This document shows, piece after piece, positions 34,801-42,784 of a stretch of 64,000 nt of DNA. The DNA is from Syntrophomonadaceae bacterium (GTDB lineage: Bacteria; Bacillota; Syntrophomonadia; Syntrophomonadales; DTU052). The stretch lies in assembly GCA_012729505.1 (NCBI GenBank), contig JAAYDA010000037.1, positions 38,834-102,833 of the forward strand. Direction: 5' to 3'. The stretch's first letter is position 1, and the number at the start of each line of letters is the position of its first letter. The translations under genes were made by a program, and so were the position numbers. The notes beneath the pieces were generated by a model. The model was not told where the DNA came from and did no database searches. It was given only the letters and a program-made list of their open reading frames with translations.

Positions 34801-36066
34801 ATGAATGAAATCATGCGGTTCGATTTAGACTTAACTGAAGCCCAACAACAGCTTTTAGGAAGAATAGCACCTCTGGACGGAGAACGGGTTTCATTACTGA
34901 GTGCTTGGGGACGGATTATTTCCGAAGAAATTACCGCTGAACATGATGTGCCCCTTTACCGGCAGTCGGCGGTAGATGGTTTTGCGGTCAGTGAAGAAGC
35001 GCCTGTAGGGGTTCGATTCCTACTGAGAGAAACAGCAATTACTCCGGAATCAGAGATTGGGACCGGTGAGTCTTATTCGGTGGCTACCGGGGGACTGGTG
35101 CCTCTAAATACCCGAATGGTAGTTCCTTGTGAGAATGCTCGGATTGAAGGGAGCTATATAGCTTTTACGAAAGAGATTAAGTCGGGACGAAATATTAAAT
35201 CGGCGGGCGAGGATTTGCAGAGGGGAACAACCCTGGCCAGTCCCGGGACTCGGGTAGATCCGGGGCTGGTAAGTGCAATGGCGGCTTTTGGTTATGGAGA
35301 AGTATCAGTTTATCGTTGCCCGCGAGTTGGAGTTATAAGTCTGGCTAAGGGAGCTGTGCCTTGGCACGATACACCCGGGCCAGATCAGTTTCGGGACAGC
35401 AACGGACCTTTATTGGCATCACTGGTCAACAGTGATGGAGGTGAAGTAATTGCCGTGGATTTGGCCGGGGATAATAGCCCCGACCTTAAGAAGCGGGCTT
35501 TGGAACTGCTTGATAGTGTTGACCTATTGATTGTCACCGGAGGAACCCACGGAGGGGAATACGATGAAGCGCGGAATCTGTTAGAGGAAATAGGCGCCGA
35601 GTTTCTGTTCTGGGGAGTTAAAATCCGGCCGGGCGGCCACCCGGCAGCGGCTTTGTTTGGTTCCCGGATCATCATCTGTCTTTCGGGCAATCCAGGGGCT
35701 TGCATGGTTGGATATCAGATGCTGGTGTCGCCGGCCATGCGTGCATTACAGGGGCTGCCGCCCCTGTATCCCAGCATCAAAGCGCGGTGCGTCAATTCCT
35801 TTGCAAAGGAGGGTGGTCCACGCCGTTTGGTGAGGGCAAATGCCGTAGTTCATGAGGATGGTTGGAGGGTGACAGTATTACCCGGACAAAAATCCAGTAT
35901 GATGAATTCGTCCATAGATTGTAATGCCTTCATTGACCTTCCGGCAGGGCATCCGCCTGTGAAAGCAGATTCAGAGGTGAAGGTTATTTTACTGAATCCC
36001 GAATACTCAGGGATTTACCATTCCCACATGCAACAATCAACAGGAGGTGACCTTGGCAATGAGTGA
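34801..36066 (+). CDS. MoeA-family molybdopterin molybdenumtransferase
   Basis: A MoeA-like protein of about 421 residues that inserts molybdate into adenylylated molybdopterin. Visible motifs: PLYRQSAVDGFAV (MoeA N-terminal), AGEDLQRGTTL, the MoCF-binding LLIVTGGTHGGEYD and SGNPGACMVGYQ. The usual MoeA motif TGGxSxGxxD has His-Gly here (TGGTHGGEYD). ATG 34801 directly follows GAAGGG; ATG 34813 is an alternative. Second molybdopterin-related protein in the operon. It overlaps the next start by eight bases. Confidence 0.87.
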   Translation: MNEIMRFDLDLTEAQQQLLGRIAPLDGERVSLLSAWGRIISEEITAEHDVPLYRQSAVDGFAVSEEAPVGVRFLLRETAITPESEIGTGESYSVATGGLVPLNTRMVVPCENARIEGSYIAFTKEIKSGRNIKSAGEDLQRGTTLASPGTRVDPGLVSAMAAFGYGEVSVYRCPRVGVISLAKGAVPWHDTPGPDQFRDSNGPLLASLVNSDGGEVIAVDLAGDNSPDLKKRALELLDSVDLLIVTGGTHGGEYDEARNLLEEIGAEFLFWGVKIRPGGHPAAALFGSRIIICLSGNPGACMVGYQMLVSPAMRALQGLPPLYPSIKARCVNSFAKEGGPRRLVRANAVVHEDGWRVTVLPGQKSSMMNSSIDCNAFIDLPAGHPPVKADSEVKVILLNPEYSGIYHSHMQQSTGGDLGNE

Positions 36067-36505
36067 TTACAAAGAGATTATACGCCAGTATCAAAACAAG
36101 TCTGGCGGAATCATTGAGGCTTATAATGCCATTCAGAAAAGCTATGGATATATACCGGAAGATGCAGTGGCAGCAGCGGCTAGCGCATTTAAAGTTCCCA
36201 AGGCGGAGGCTTATGGAGTAGCAACCTTTTACTCCTACTTAAAAATAGGTCCCCGGGGGCGTAATGTCATTCGCATCTGTGAAAGTGCACCCTGTCATAT
36301 AGCGGGTGCCGAGGAAGTGGTTAAGACCCTGGAGAAAGAATTGGGCATTAAAATGGGTGAGACTACTGCCGATGGGAAATTTTCTTTAGAGTTTACCGAG
36401 TGTGTGGGACAATGCCAGGCTACTCCGGTAATAACTGTTAACCGTAAGCCATATGAGGGCGTCTCCGCCGGCAATGTGGCGGCGATTTTAGCGGAGTATA
36501 AATAG
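36059..36505 (+). CDS. NuoE-like [2Fe-2S] subunit of formate dehydrogenase
   Basis: A 148-residue thioredoxin-fold ferredoxin like NuoE/HydC (24-kDa subunit). The [2Fe-2S] ligands C74, C79, C115 and C119 (CxxxxC ... CxxxC) are complete, with the family segment YGVATFYSYLKIGPRG. It carries electrons between the NuoF-like FMN subunit and the FdhA clusters. It overlaps the MoeA-like gene; the ribosome binding site AGGAGGTGA lies inside the end of that gene. TTG 36053 is an alternative start. Confidence 0.92.
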   Translation: MSDYKEIIRQYQNKSGGIIEAYNAIQKSYGYIPEDAVAAAASAFKVPKAEAYGVATFYSYLKIGPRGRNVIRICESAPCHIAGAEEVVKTLEKELGIKMGETTADGKFSLEFTECVGQCQATPVITVNRKPYEGVSAGNVAAILAEYK

Positions 36506-36520
36506 AAGGGAGGGTATATG

Positions 36521-37747
36521 ATGGTTGAAGAAATGCGCATCGTGCTGCGCAATCTGGGCAAAATCGATCCCCTTAAGATTGATGATTATATTAATGCCGG
36601 CGGCTATAAGTCTCTGCAGAAAGCTTGGGGAATGAGCCAAATGGATGTTATTCAAGAGGTCAAAAATTCCGGGTTGCGCGGAAGAGGCGGGGCAGGGTTT
36701 AATGCCGGCGTGAAATGGGGATTCAGCTATAATACCCCGGCTGATCAGAAATACGTGGTTTGTAATGCTGATGAAGGCGAGCCCGGCACTTATAAGGACC
36801 GGATCATTATGGAAAAAGATCCCCAAAGCTTATTGGAGGGTATGGCCATCTGCGGCTATGCCATAGGTGCCACCAAAGGATTTATTTATTGTCGTGGTGA
36901 ATACCCGTTTGTGGCAGAGCTTCTCAATCAGGCCATAAAGCAGGCTAAAGACAAGGGAGTTCTGGGCGATTTTGATATTGAAGTCAGAATGGGTGCCGGA
37001 GCGTATGTGTGTGGTGAAGAGACTGCTTTAATCGAATCTATTGAGGGACATCGCGGAGAACCTAGGTTTAAACCGCCTTTTCCTGGAGTTTCTGGATTAT
37101 GGGGTAAACCGACCGTGGTGAACAATGTGGAAACCTTTGCGAATCTGCCTTCTATTTTAGAAAAGGGCGCAGATTGGTATAAGGCTATTGGTGCTCCCGG
37201 CTATCCGGGAACCAAAGTTGTGACATTAACGGGAGATGTGGCTAACAAGACATTCTTTGAGGTGCCGACAGATACATCGATCCGCGACGTCGTATTCGGC
37301 TTGGGCGGCGGAATCCCTAACAACAAAAAATTCAAGGCGGTCCAAATCGGCGGAACCTCGGGAGGCTTTATTCCCGAAGCATTGCTGGATACTCCCATCG
37401 ATTTTGACTCTATGGGAGCCATTGGTGCGACCCTGGGTTCTGGCGCTGTATTTGTGATGGATGAGACTCGTGATATTGTGGATATTGCCACTCGTATCGC
37501 TAAATTCTTTGAGCACGAATCCTGCGGCAAGTGTACACCTTGTCGCGAAGGCACCAAAAGAATGTATGAGCTTATGGTGAAAATGAACAATGGTCAGGCA
37601 ACGGCCGGGGATTGGGCCTTAATGAACAAGCTGGGAAGCACAATGAAGCAGATATCCCTGTGTGGGCTGGGACAGGCGGCGCCGGTTCCCATATTGACCA
37701 CTATGGAACACTTTAACCAGGAATACAAGGCAAAGCTTCTGGCCTAA
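36521..37747 (+). CDS. NuoF-like NADH-binding FMN subunit
   Basis: A 408-residue FMN- and NAD-binding subunit like NuoF/HydB. FMN loop GLRGRGGAGF near residue 52, NAD(H) pocket NADEGEPGTYKDR, GAYVCGEETALIESIEG, and the [4Fe-4S] motif ESCGKCTPCREG with the last ligand in SLCGLGQAAP. It lacks the C-terminal two-cluster ferredoxin domain of many HydB proteins and the N-terminal thioredoxin domain. With FdhA and the NuoE-like subunit it makes a three-subunit NAD-linked formate dehydrogenase, important for interspecies formate transfer in syntrophs; electron bifurcation is possible but not shown. ATG 36518 is an alternative start. Confidence 0.93.
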   Translation: MVEEMRIVLRNLGKIDPLKIDDYINAGGYKSLQKAWGMSQMDVIQEVKNSGLRGRGGAGFNAGVKWGFSYNTPADQKYVVCNADEGEPGTYKDRIIMEKDPQSLLEGMAICGYAIGATKGFIYCRGEYPFVAELLNQAIKQAKDKGVLGDFDIEVRMGAGAYVCGEETALIESIEGHRGEPRFKPPFPGVSGLWGKPTVVNNVETFANLPSILEKGADWYKAIGAPGYPGTKVVTLTGDVANKTFFEVPTDTSIRDVVFGLGGGIPNNKKFKAVQIGGTSGGFIPEALLDTPIDFDSMGAIGATLGSGAVFVMDETRDIVDIATRIAKFFEHESCGKCTPCREGTKRMYELMVKMNNGQATAGDWALMNKLGSTMKQISLCGLGQAAPVPILTTMEHFNQEYKAKLLA

Positions 37748-37771
37748 GGTACGGAATTATTTGAAATAATT

Positions 37772-37804
37772 AAGCCCCGGCTTCTTAACTGAGCCGGGGC
37801 TTTA
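37772..37804. terminator. Terminator of the formate dehydrogenase operon
   Basis: AAGCCCCGGCT pairs with AGCCGGGGCTT, with T residues after and A residues before. It lies between the convergent NuoF-like gene and the spore protein gene and can serve both. Confidence 0.88.
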
Positions 37805-37807
37805 CCG

Positions 37808-38047
37808 TTAAGCCCGGATAATTGGCGATATTCTGGAATACAGTCCGGTGGGATATTGATCTTCCAGGTCAGGGAGATCGGCTTCTACCAGTTCAGCCAC
37901 CTGAACCCGTGCTGTTTGGTTGCTGTTAAGGTATTTGATAGTGGCCGTCGATCCGTTGAGGGTTTCAACCCAAACCGGACTTTGATTGTGAAGGATTTGC
38001 ATAGCGTCTGATGATTCCATGAGATCGGCCAGTCGATTCAATTCCAT
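37808..38047 (-). CDS. sspH: Small acid-soluble spore protein, H type
   Basis: A 79-residue protein whose first 55 residues match the H-type small acid-soluble spore protein pattern: MELNRLADLMESSDAMQI, then HNQSPVWVETLN, and an alternating strand end VQVAELVE. These minor proteins are packed into the spore core. The C-terminal 20 residues (EDQYPTGLYSRISPIIRA) are an extension. ATG 38047 follows AAAGGGAG by eight bases; the open frame runs 56 codons further upstream but that stretch has no start signal. The match is by eye and supports the view that the organism forms endospores. Confidence 0.72.
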   Translation of the reverse strand: MELNRLADLMESSDAMQILHNQSPVWVETLNGSTATIKYLNSNQTARVQVAELVEADLPDLEDQYPTGLYSRISPIIRA

Positions 38048-38180
38048 TGTGACAACTCCCTTTGATTTTTCTTTAGCATGTCTCAACAGTGTCATAATTA
38101 TTAGCTGGAAAGACCAGGGAGTAATCTGCAATTGAGTAAATTTTATCTTATGCTGGTTGCGGCGTAATTCTCCATAAATC

Positions 38181-39164
38181 CTATAATATTCGCGCCACCA
38201 GTTGGCCCATTTCACTTAATTGGTAGCCGCCCAGCCCTTCGACCTCCTCTTTGAATGGTTTTGATGCCAGAGTGGCAAGCAGCAGCTGTACTGCCGGTTT
38301 GTTTATATCTTCTTCTTTAATAACCAGCTCATATCTTTCGGAATGTAACGGGATAAAGTCAATTTCTTCAATCTGCATGGCTGCTTTTTGATTTCCCAGG
38401 CCAACATCGGCCATATTCCGGGCAACCGCAATGGCAACTGCTGTATGAGACCTTTCGATGTTATGATATCCATTTATGTTTAACCGGTTAATGTTCCGGA
38501 CACGGCATTGCTCATCCAAGAGTACCCGGGTACCGGAGCCCGGTTCCCGGTTTGCCAATCGCAGTTCGGGGCGGGTCAGATCTTCCCACTTTTCAATCTT
38601 AAGAGGATTGTTCTTTTTTACATAGAAGCCTTGAGTGCGAACTGCCAGATGCAATATGATCGCAGGAATACCCGGCAGAAATCTTCTGACATAGGGGATG
38701 TTATAGGAATCGGTTTCCGAATCCCATAAATGAGCACTGGCAATATCGGCTTTCCCTTCATAGAGGGCCAACAGACCGGGGAAGCTCCCGGCATGTTTCC
38801 GATAGACTCTTAATCCGTCAGAGTTTTCTTCTATGTGATGGCCTAAAATGTCAAGAATAATATCTTGTCCATAAATAACCAGTCCTGATAGAGGAAGAGA
38901 CTGAAATTCATTGTTCTCATGGGTTGCCGACGGGTGCGGCACAGAAAATGTTCCCGCAATCGGAAGTGGGTTAACGTATTCTTTACGGCTTTTTTTGTAG
39001 GCTTCTACATCTTCCGGTTCTATTCTTAGTTTCCGGCCCACTCTGTAGGCAGCCAGATCGCCTCTCTTAATCAGCTCATATACAGTGTTCTTTTTGATAT
39101 TTAGTATTTCCGCAACTTCTTTAGGGGTTAGAGAGTAATCTCTATTCAACGTGGTCACCTCCAA
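38181..39164 (-). CDS. One-component molybdate-type regulator: HTH plus substrate-binding domain
   Basis: A 327-residue regulator. The N-terminus is an excisionase/MerR-like winged helix (LTPKEVAEILNIKKNTVYELIKRGDLAAYRVGRKLRI, residues about 12-48); the rest is a soluble PBP-like domain related to molybdate-type binding proteins (ADIASAHLWDSETDSYN, REPGSGTR, ARNMADVGLGNQKAA). Such fusions sit beside modABC in Clostridia and replace ModE, sensing the oxyanion in the cytoplasm. It is divergent from modA, 172 bp apart, with a short tandem repeat in between that may be its operator. Ligand by context. Confidence 0.85.
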   Translation of the reverse strand: MEVTTLNRDYSLTPKEVAEILNIKKNTVYELIKRGDLAAYRVGRKLRIEPEDVEAYKKSRKEYVNPLPIAGTFSVPHPSATHENNEFQSLPLSGLVIYGQDIILDILGHHIEENSDGLRVYRKHAGSFPGLLALYEGKADIASAHLWDSETDSYNIPYVRRFLPGIPAIILHLAVRTQGFYVKKNNPLKIEKWEDLTRPELRLANREPGSGTRVLLDEQCRVRNINRLNINGYHNIERSHTAVAIAVARNMADVGLGNQKAAMQIEEIDFIPLHSERYELVIKEEDINKPAVQLLLATLASKPFKEEVEGLGGYQLSEMGQLVARIL

Positions 39165-39203
39165 ATGAGTATTATCTGAAAAGCTTTATTGCCATATCGA
39201 GTC

Positions 39204-39230
39204 ATGTTATGTTATGTTAAGTTATATTAG
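39204..39230. promoter_or_regulatory. Tandem TTATG-type repeat in modA/regulator divergent region
   Basis: Four near-identical pentamers (ATGTT-ATGTT-ATGTT then AAGTT, ATATT) lie in tandem midway between the regulator and modA. The spacing of half a helical turn fits a binding site for the regulator or an A/T-rich promoter element. It does not resemble the E. coli ModE box. Confidence 0.35.
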
Positions 39231-39336
39231 TTTGCTGTTTTATTTCAAACCATGACTGCTTATATTGTAATTGGAAAGGAGGGAAATTGAAAGATCCTGT
39301 TGCTGCTGTAGTGATCAAGTATTTGGAGGTGCCTAG

Positions 39337-40119
39337 ATGAAATTTAATAAAAGTATTGTTTTGTTCAGTTTGCTTTTTGCAGTCATATTATTAGTAGGTT
39401 GTTCCAAAGAGCCTCCTGCTGAAGAAGCGGTTCAGCTAAATGTTGCCGCTGCCGCCAGTCTGCAGAATGCGGGCAAGGAAATTCAGGAGCTGTACATAGC
39501 GGAAAAGCCTAATGTCAGTATCACTTACAATTTTGCTTCTTCCGGAACTTTGCAAAACCAAATTGAAGAAGGCGCCCCAGCCGATCTGTTTATTTCTGCA
39601 GGAGTAAAGCAAATGGATGCACTGGCGGAAAAGGAATTGATTGTTTCCGAAAGTCGCCGGGACTTACTGGCCAATGATCTGATTCTAATTGCTAAGCAGG
39701 ATAGCAGTCTGAGTGATTTTGCCGATCTCACCGATTCATCTGTCAAGAAAATCAGCATCGGTACTCCGGAGACAGTTCCTGCAGGAAAGTATGCCCAGGA
39801 GGCATTAACCTCCCTGGAGCTCTATGATCAGATTTTATCCAAAATAGTTTTTGCTAAGGATGTCAGACAGGTTCTGACTTACGTTCAAACCGGGAATGTT
39901 GATGCAGGACTTGTTTATAGATCCGATGTATATCAAGAGGAGGATATTGTTGTGGTGACGGCCGCCCCGGAAGATTCGCATCAACCGATTGTCTATCCGA
40001 TGGCAGTCATAAAAGCCAGCCAGAATCAGGCTGAAGCCCAAGCTTTTGCTGAATTCCTGACCGGCCAGGAAGCATCTGCTGTCTTTAGCAAATACGGCTT
40101 TGAACCTATACAAGATTAA
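39337..40119 (+). CDS. modA: Molybdate ABC transporter substrate-binding lipoprotein
   Basis: A 260-residue molybdate (or tungstate) binding lipoprotein. The lipobox is LLVGC (residues 18-22). The mature part has the ModA pattern: LNVAAAASLQNAGKEIQELY, SGTLQNQIEEGAPADLFISAG, and the C-terminal GNVDAGLVYRSDV with the oxyanion ligand residues in the expected places (Ser in AASLQ, Ser in SSGTL). It starts a modABC operon beside the formate dehydrogenase genes that need the metal. Confidence 0.93.
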   Translation: MKFNKSIVLFSLLFAVILLVGCSKEPPAEEAVQLNVAAAASLQNAGKEIQELYIAEKPNVSITYNFASSGTLQNQIEEGAPADLFISAGVKQMDALAEKELIVSESRRDLLANDLILIAKQDSSLSDFADLTDSSVKKISIGTPETVPAGKYAQEALTSLELYDQILSKIVFAKDVRQVLTYVQTGNVDAGLVYRSDVYQEEDIVVVTAAPEDSHQPIVYPMAVIKASQNQAEAQAFAEFLTGQEASAVFSKYGFEPIQD

Positions 40120-40121
40120 AC

Positions 40122-40790
40122 ATGATTCACCTGAATGATTGGTTTCCCATTTGGCTTTCGCTACAAGTAGCTTTTTTGAGTGCTGCTCTTGTGTCTGTAA
40201 CGTCTTTGCCTTTGGCGCGCTTGATGGCAAGTAAAAGCTTCCGCGGACGTGATTTTCTTGAAGCGGCTATCATGCTGCCTCTGGTCTTGCCTCCATCAGT
40301 GGTCGGCTATGGATTGCTGGTGATGATTGGTGTCAATGGACCACTGGGGAAGCTGTTGGGTCAGTTTGGGCTATCCCTGGTTTTTACCAAGATTGCCGTA
40401 GTAATCGCTGCAACGGTAGTAGCTTTTCCTTTAATGTATCAAAGTGCACGCGCTGCTTTTGCCAGTGTTAATCCCAATTTGGAAAAAGCGGCGCGCACAT
40501 TGGGTGCGGGAGAATTAAGAATTTTCTTCACCGTTACACTTCCCCTGGCCTGGCCCGGTATCATGTCGGGGCTGGTTCTGGCTTTTGCCAGGGCTTTGGG
40601 GGAATTTGGCGCTACCTTAATGGTGGCGGGAAACATTCCCGGTCAAACCCAGACCATACCTCTGGCTATTTATTTTGCGGTTGAATCTGGTGATTCGGCT
40701 ACGGCCAGCACCTTGGTCGCCATGATAACGGTATTCTGTTTTCTTTTGATTTTTTGGGTAAACCGATGGAATAAGAAACGTTTGCATTAA
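40122..40790 (+). CDS. modB: Molybdate ABC transporter permease
   Basis: A 222-residue inner-membrane permease with about five helices. The ModB-type segments are LPLVLPPSVVGYGLLVMIG and the EAA loop EKAARTLGAGELRIFFTVTLPLAWPGI, followed by ARALGEFGATLMVAGNIPGQTQTIPLAIYFAVESG, nearly diagnostic for ModB. It starts two bases after modA. A ribosome binding site is weak, so coupling to modA is likely. Confidence 0.95.
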   Translation: MIHLNDWFPIWLSLQVAFLSAALVSVTSLPLARLMASKSFRGRDFLEAAIMLPLVLPPSVVGYGLLVMIGVNGPLGKLLGQFGLSLVFTKIAVVIAATVVAFPLMYQSARAAFASVNPNLEKAARTLGAGELRIFFTVTLPLAWPGIMSGLVLAFARALGEFGATLMVAGNIPGQTQTIPLAIYFAVESGDSATASTLVAMITVFCFLLIFWVNRWNKKRLH

Positions 40791-40827
40791 ATGGTTTAAT
40801 TGACAAAGCTAAAAGGACGGACTTTAC

Positions 40828-41490
40828 ATGTTACGGGTATCCATTGCCAAGAAATTATCTTACTTTAATCTGAGTGTAGAATTTCAGGTGGAAAACAATC
40901 AGATCCTGGTGTTATGCGGCCCTTCCGGTTCGGGGAAAACCACTATTCTGGAGTGTATTTCCGGTCTGTTCACCCCTACTGGCGGCGCCATTGAATTAGC
41001 CGGGAATGTGTTGTATTCTTCCGATTTAGATGTGAACGTACCGGCCAAGGATCGTCGGGTAGGTTATCTGTTTCAGGATTATGCATTGTTCCCACATATG
41101 ACTGTAAGGCAGAATGTGGTTTACGGATTGCGTAACCCCAACAAGTCAGCAGCGGGAAAAAATGGTCTGGACTATAAGCAGGTTTTGGAGTCCTTTGGTG
41201 TTCCGCACCTTATCGACCGCTTCCCGGGGCAGTTGTCTGGCGGCGAAAAACAACGGGTGGCCCTGGCACGGGCTCTGGTGGTACAGCCACAGCTATTATT
41301 GCTGGATGAGCCTTTTAGTGCCTTGGATAATAAATCGAAGCAAAAGCTGCAACAGGAAATACTTAGGCTGCACCAGGACTGGCAGATTCCTATGGTGCTT
41401 GTAACCCATGATGAAGAAGATGCCCTGGCTCTTGGGGACATAATCGTATCCTTGCATCAGGGCAAGGTGGTTGAAATGAAACTAAGATGA
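40828..41490 (+). CDS. modC: Molybdate ABC transporter ATP-binding protein, without TOBE domain
   Basis: A 220-residue ATPase. Walker A is GPSGSGKTT, the Q-loop is YLFQDYALFPHMTV, the signature LSGGEKQRVALARA, Walker B LLLLDEPFSALDN and the switch His in VLVTHDEEDAL. Most ModC proteins are about 350 residues with a C-terminal TOBE molybdate-sensing domain; this one stops right after the ATPase core, so trans-inhibition by cytoplasmic molybdate is probably absent and regulation would rest on the one-component regulator next door. Confidence 0.92.
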   Translation: MLRVSIAKKLSYFNLSVEFQVENNQILVLCGPSGSGKTTILECISGLFTPTGGAIELAGNVLYSSDLDVNVPAKDRRVGYLFQDYALFPHMTVRQNVVYGLRNPNKSAAGKNGLDYKQVLESFGVPHLIDRFPGQLSGGEKQRVALARALVVQPQLLLLDEPFSALDNKSKQKLQQEILRLHQDWQIPMVLVTHDEEDALALGDIIVSLHQGKVVEMKLR

Positions 41491-41502
41491 CTGGATAAGG
41501 GC

Positions 41503-41532
41503 TTTACAAATGTTTTGGCGGCATGGTAGAAT
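41503..41532 (+). promoter_or_regulatory. Candidate promoter of the T-box/aroF operon
   Basis: TTTACA and TAGAAT hexamers are 18 bases apart and lie just before the T-box leader. Good but not perfect sigma-A match. Confidence 0.55.
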
Positions 41533-41539
41533 GAAATAC

Positions 41540-41926
41540 TTTCATATCAACAGAAGTGATGACAGAGGAAAGTAGGTTCTGGGTACTTCTCACAGGGAGG
41601 AGATGCCGTGACTGGAAGCATCTTCAGAAGAAAGGAACTGAAGTTCCCTTTGGAACTCCCGGCTGAAGCCGTAAGGTGAGTAGGTCAGGGCGGAGCTTTC
41701 GCCGTTAAAAGAGAGAAGGTATCGGATGTAATCCCGTACCTTTTATGCGGACCATATTAAGGGTGGTTGCGCGAAAGGAGAGCCTTTCGTCCCTTGGGGA
41801 CTTAAGGTTTTGTTGTTTTATATCCCGTATCTTTTGAGTGGGGCACTTTTGGTGTCCAACAAGGGTGGTACCGCGGGCAGCAGGCCTCTCGTCCCTTTTA
41901 CAGGTGATGAGGGGCCTTCTTATTTT
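41540..41926 (+). promoter_or_regulatory. T-box leader with two antiterminator/terminator modules
   Basis: A tRNA-sensing T-box leader. Stem I: AGTA (41571-41574), GGTTCT paired with GGAACT (41634-41639), then GAA followed by G and TTC (41644-41646), the probable specifier codon for phenylalanine; ACTTCT pairs with AGAAG; CCGTTA follows. Module 1: AGGGTGGTTGCGCG (41760-41773) and a terminator with stem CCTT-GTCCC/GGGAC-AAGG and a T-rich tail at 41808-41820. Module 2: the canonical AGGGTGGTACCGCG (41862-41875) and a terminator GGCCTCTCGTC/GATGAGGGGCC (41883-41916) before a T-run. The segment before module 2 repeats the ATCCCGTAYCTTTT found before module 1. There is no second stem I. It controls the aroF-pheA genes. 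Confidence 0.88.
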
Positions 41927-41977
41927 CAAATATTAATTAGGAGGGGTTAAATTGGGGTTTTAACAGCGGAAAAAAAG

Positions 41978-42784
41978 ATGAAGTCTATGTCCGGTGGTGA
42001 AAAAAGTGTGGTATGTGTAGGCAAGGTATTGATTGGCGGGGATAATCCATTGGCGATTATTGCCGGACCTTGTGCGGTTGAGGGTGAGCAGATGCTGCGG
42101 GATACTGTGCGGCCGGTGATACAGTCGGGTGCTCACATGATTCGGGGCGGTGCTTTCAAGCCCAGAACTTCACCTTATTCATTCCAGGGACTTGGAGTTA
42201 AAGGGCTGAAAATCCTTAATCGTATCGGCAGGGAAATGGGTGTCCCGGTGGTGACAGAGGTTATGGACAGTGGCGATGTTGAGCTTGTGGCCGAGTATGC
42301 GGACGTATTGCAGGTAGGCGCCCGCAATATGCAGAATTTCTCTCTGCTGAAAAGACTGGGGAGGATTAATAAACCCATCATACTAAAGCGAGGCATGGCG
42401 GCTACCATCGAAGAATGGCTTATGGCGGCAGAACACATTATGGTAGGAGGCAACGAACAAGTAATTCTTTGTGAAAGAGGGATAAGGACTCATGAGCAGT
42501 GGACTCGTAATACCCTGGATCTTTCTGCAGTAGCGGTGGTAAAAAACGTTTCCAGCCTGCCGGTAATTGTAGATCCCAGTCATGCTACCGGCCACACTCA
42601 CTTGGTGGCTCCCATGGCTAAAGCGGCTGTGGCCGCAGGGGCGGACGGGTTAATGATAGAGGTGCATCTGTGTCCGGAAAAGGCCGTTTCTGATGGACAA
42701 CAATCTCTGACACCAAGACAGTTCAGTTCCATGATAGCTGAAATAAGCCGGGTGGCCGCAGCAGTTGGGAGGTGTTGCCAATGA
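41978..42784 (+). CDS. aroF: 3-deoxy-7-phosphoheptulonate (DAHP) synthase
   Basis: A type I-beta DAHP synthase core of 268 residues, joining phosphoenolpyruvate and erythrose 4-phosphate in the first step of aromatic amino acid synthesis. Motifs: IIAGPCAVEGEQM, RGGAFKPRTSPYSFQGLG, PIILKRGM, CERGIRT and VDPSHATGH. The usual N-terminal ferredoxin-like regulatory domain is missing, so allosteric feedback is probably absent and control rests on the T-box. The ATG at 41978 lacks a ribosome binding site; an in-frame ATT at 41951 has AGGAGGGG four bases upstream, so the true start may be this rare codon (adding nine residues). It overlaps the next gene by four bases. Confidence 0.92.
   Translation: MKSMSGGEKSVVCVGKVLIGGDNPLAIIAGPCAVEGEQMLRDTVRPVIQSGAHMIRGGAFKPRTSPYSFQGLGVKGLKILNRIGREMGVPVVTEVMDSGDVELVAEYADVLQVGARNMQNFSLLKRLGRINKPIILKRGMAATIEEWLMAAEHIMVGGNEQVILCERGIRTHEQWTRNTLDLSAVAVVKNVSSLPVIVDPSHATGHTHLVAPMAKAAVAAGADGLMIEVHLCPEKAVSDGQQSLTPRQFSSMIAEISRVAAAVGRCCQ

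Noticed and set aside
41821..41926. A second complete T-box with its own stem I
   Set aside because: Only about 40 bases separate the first terminator and the second antiterminator, too short for a stem I.
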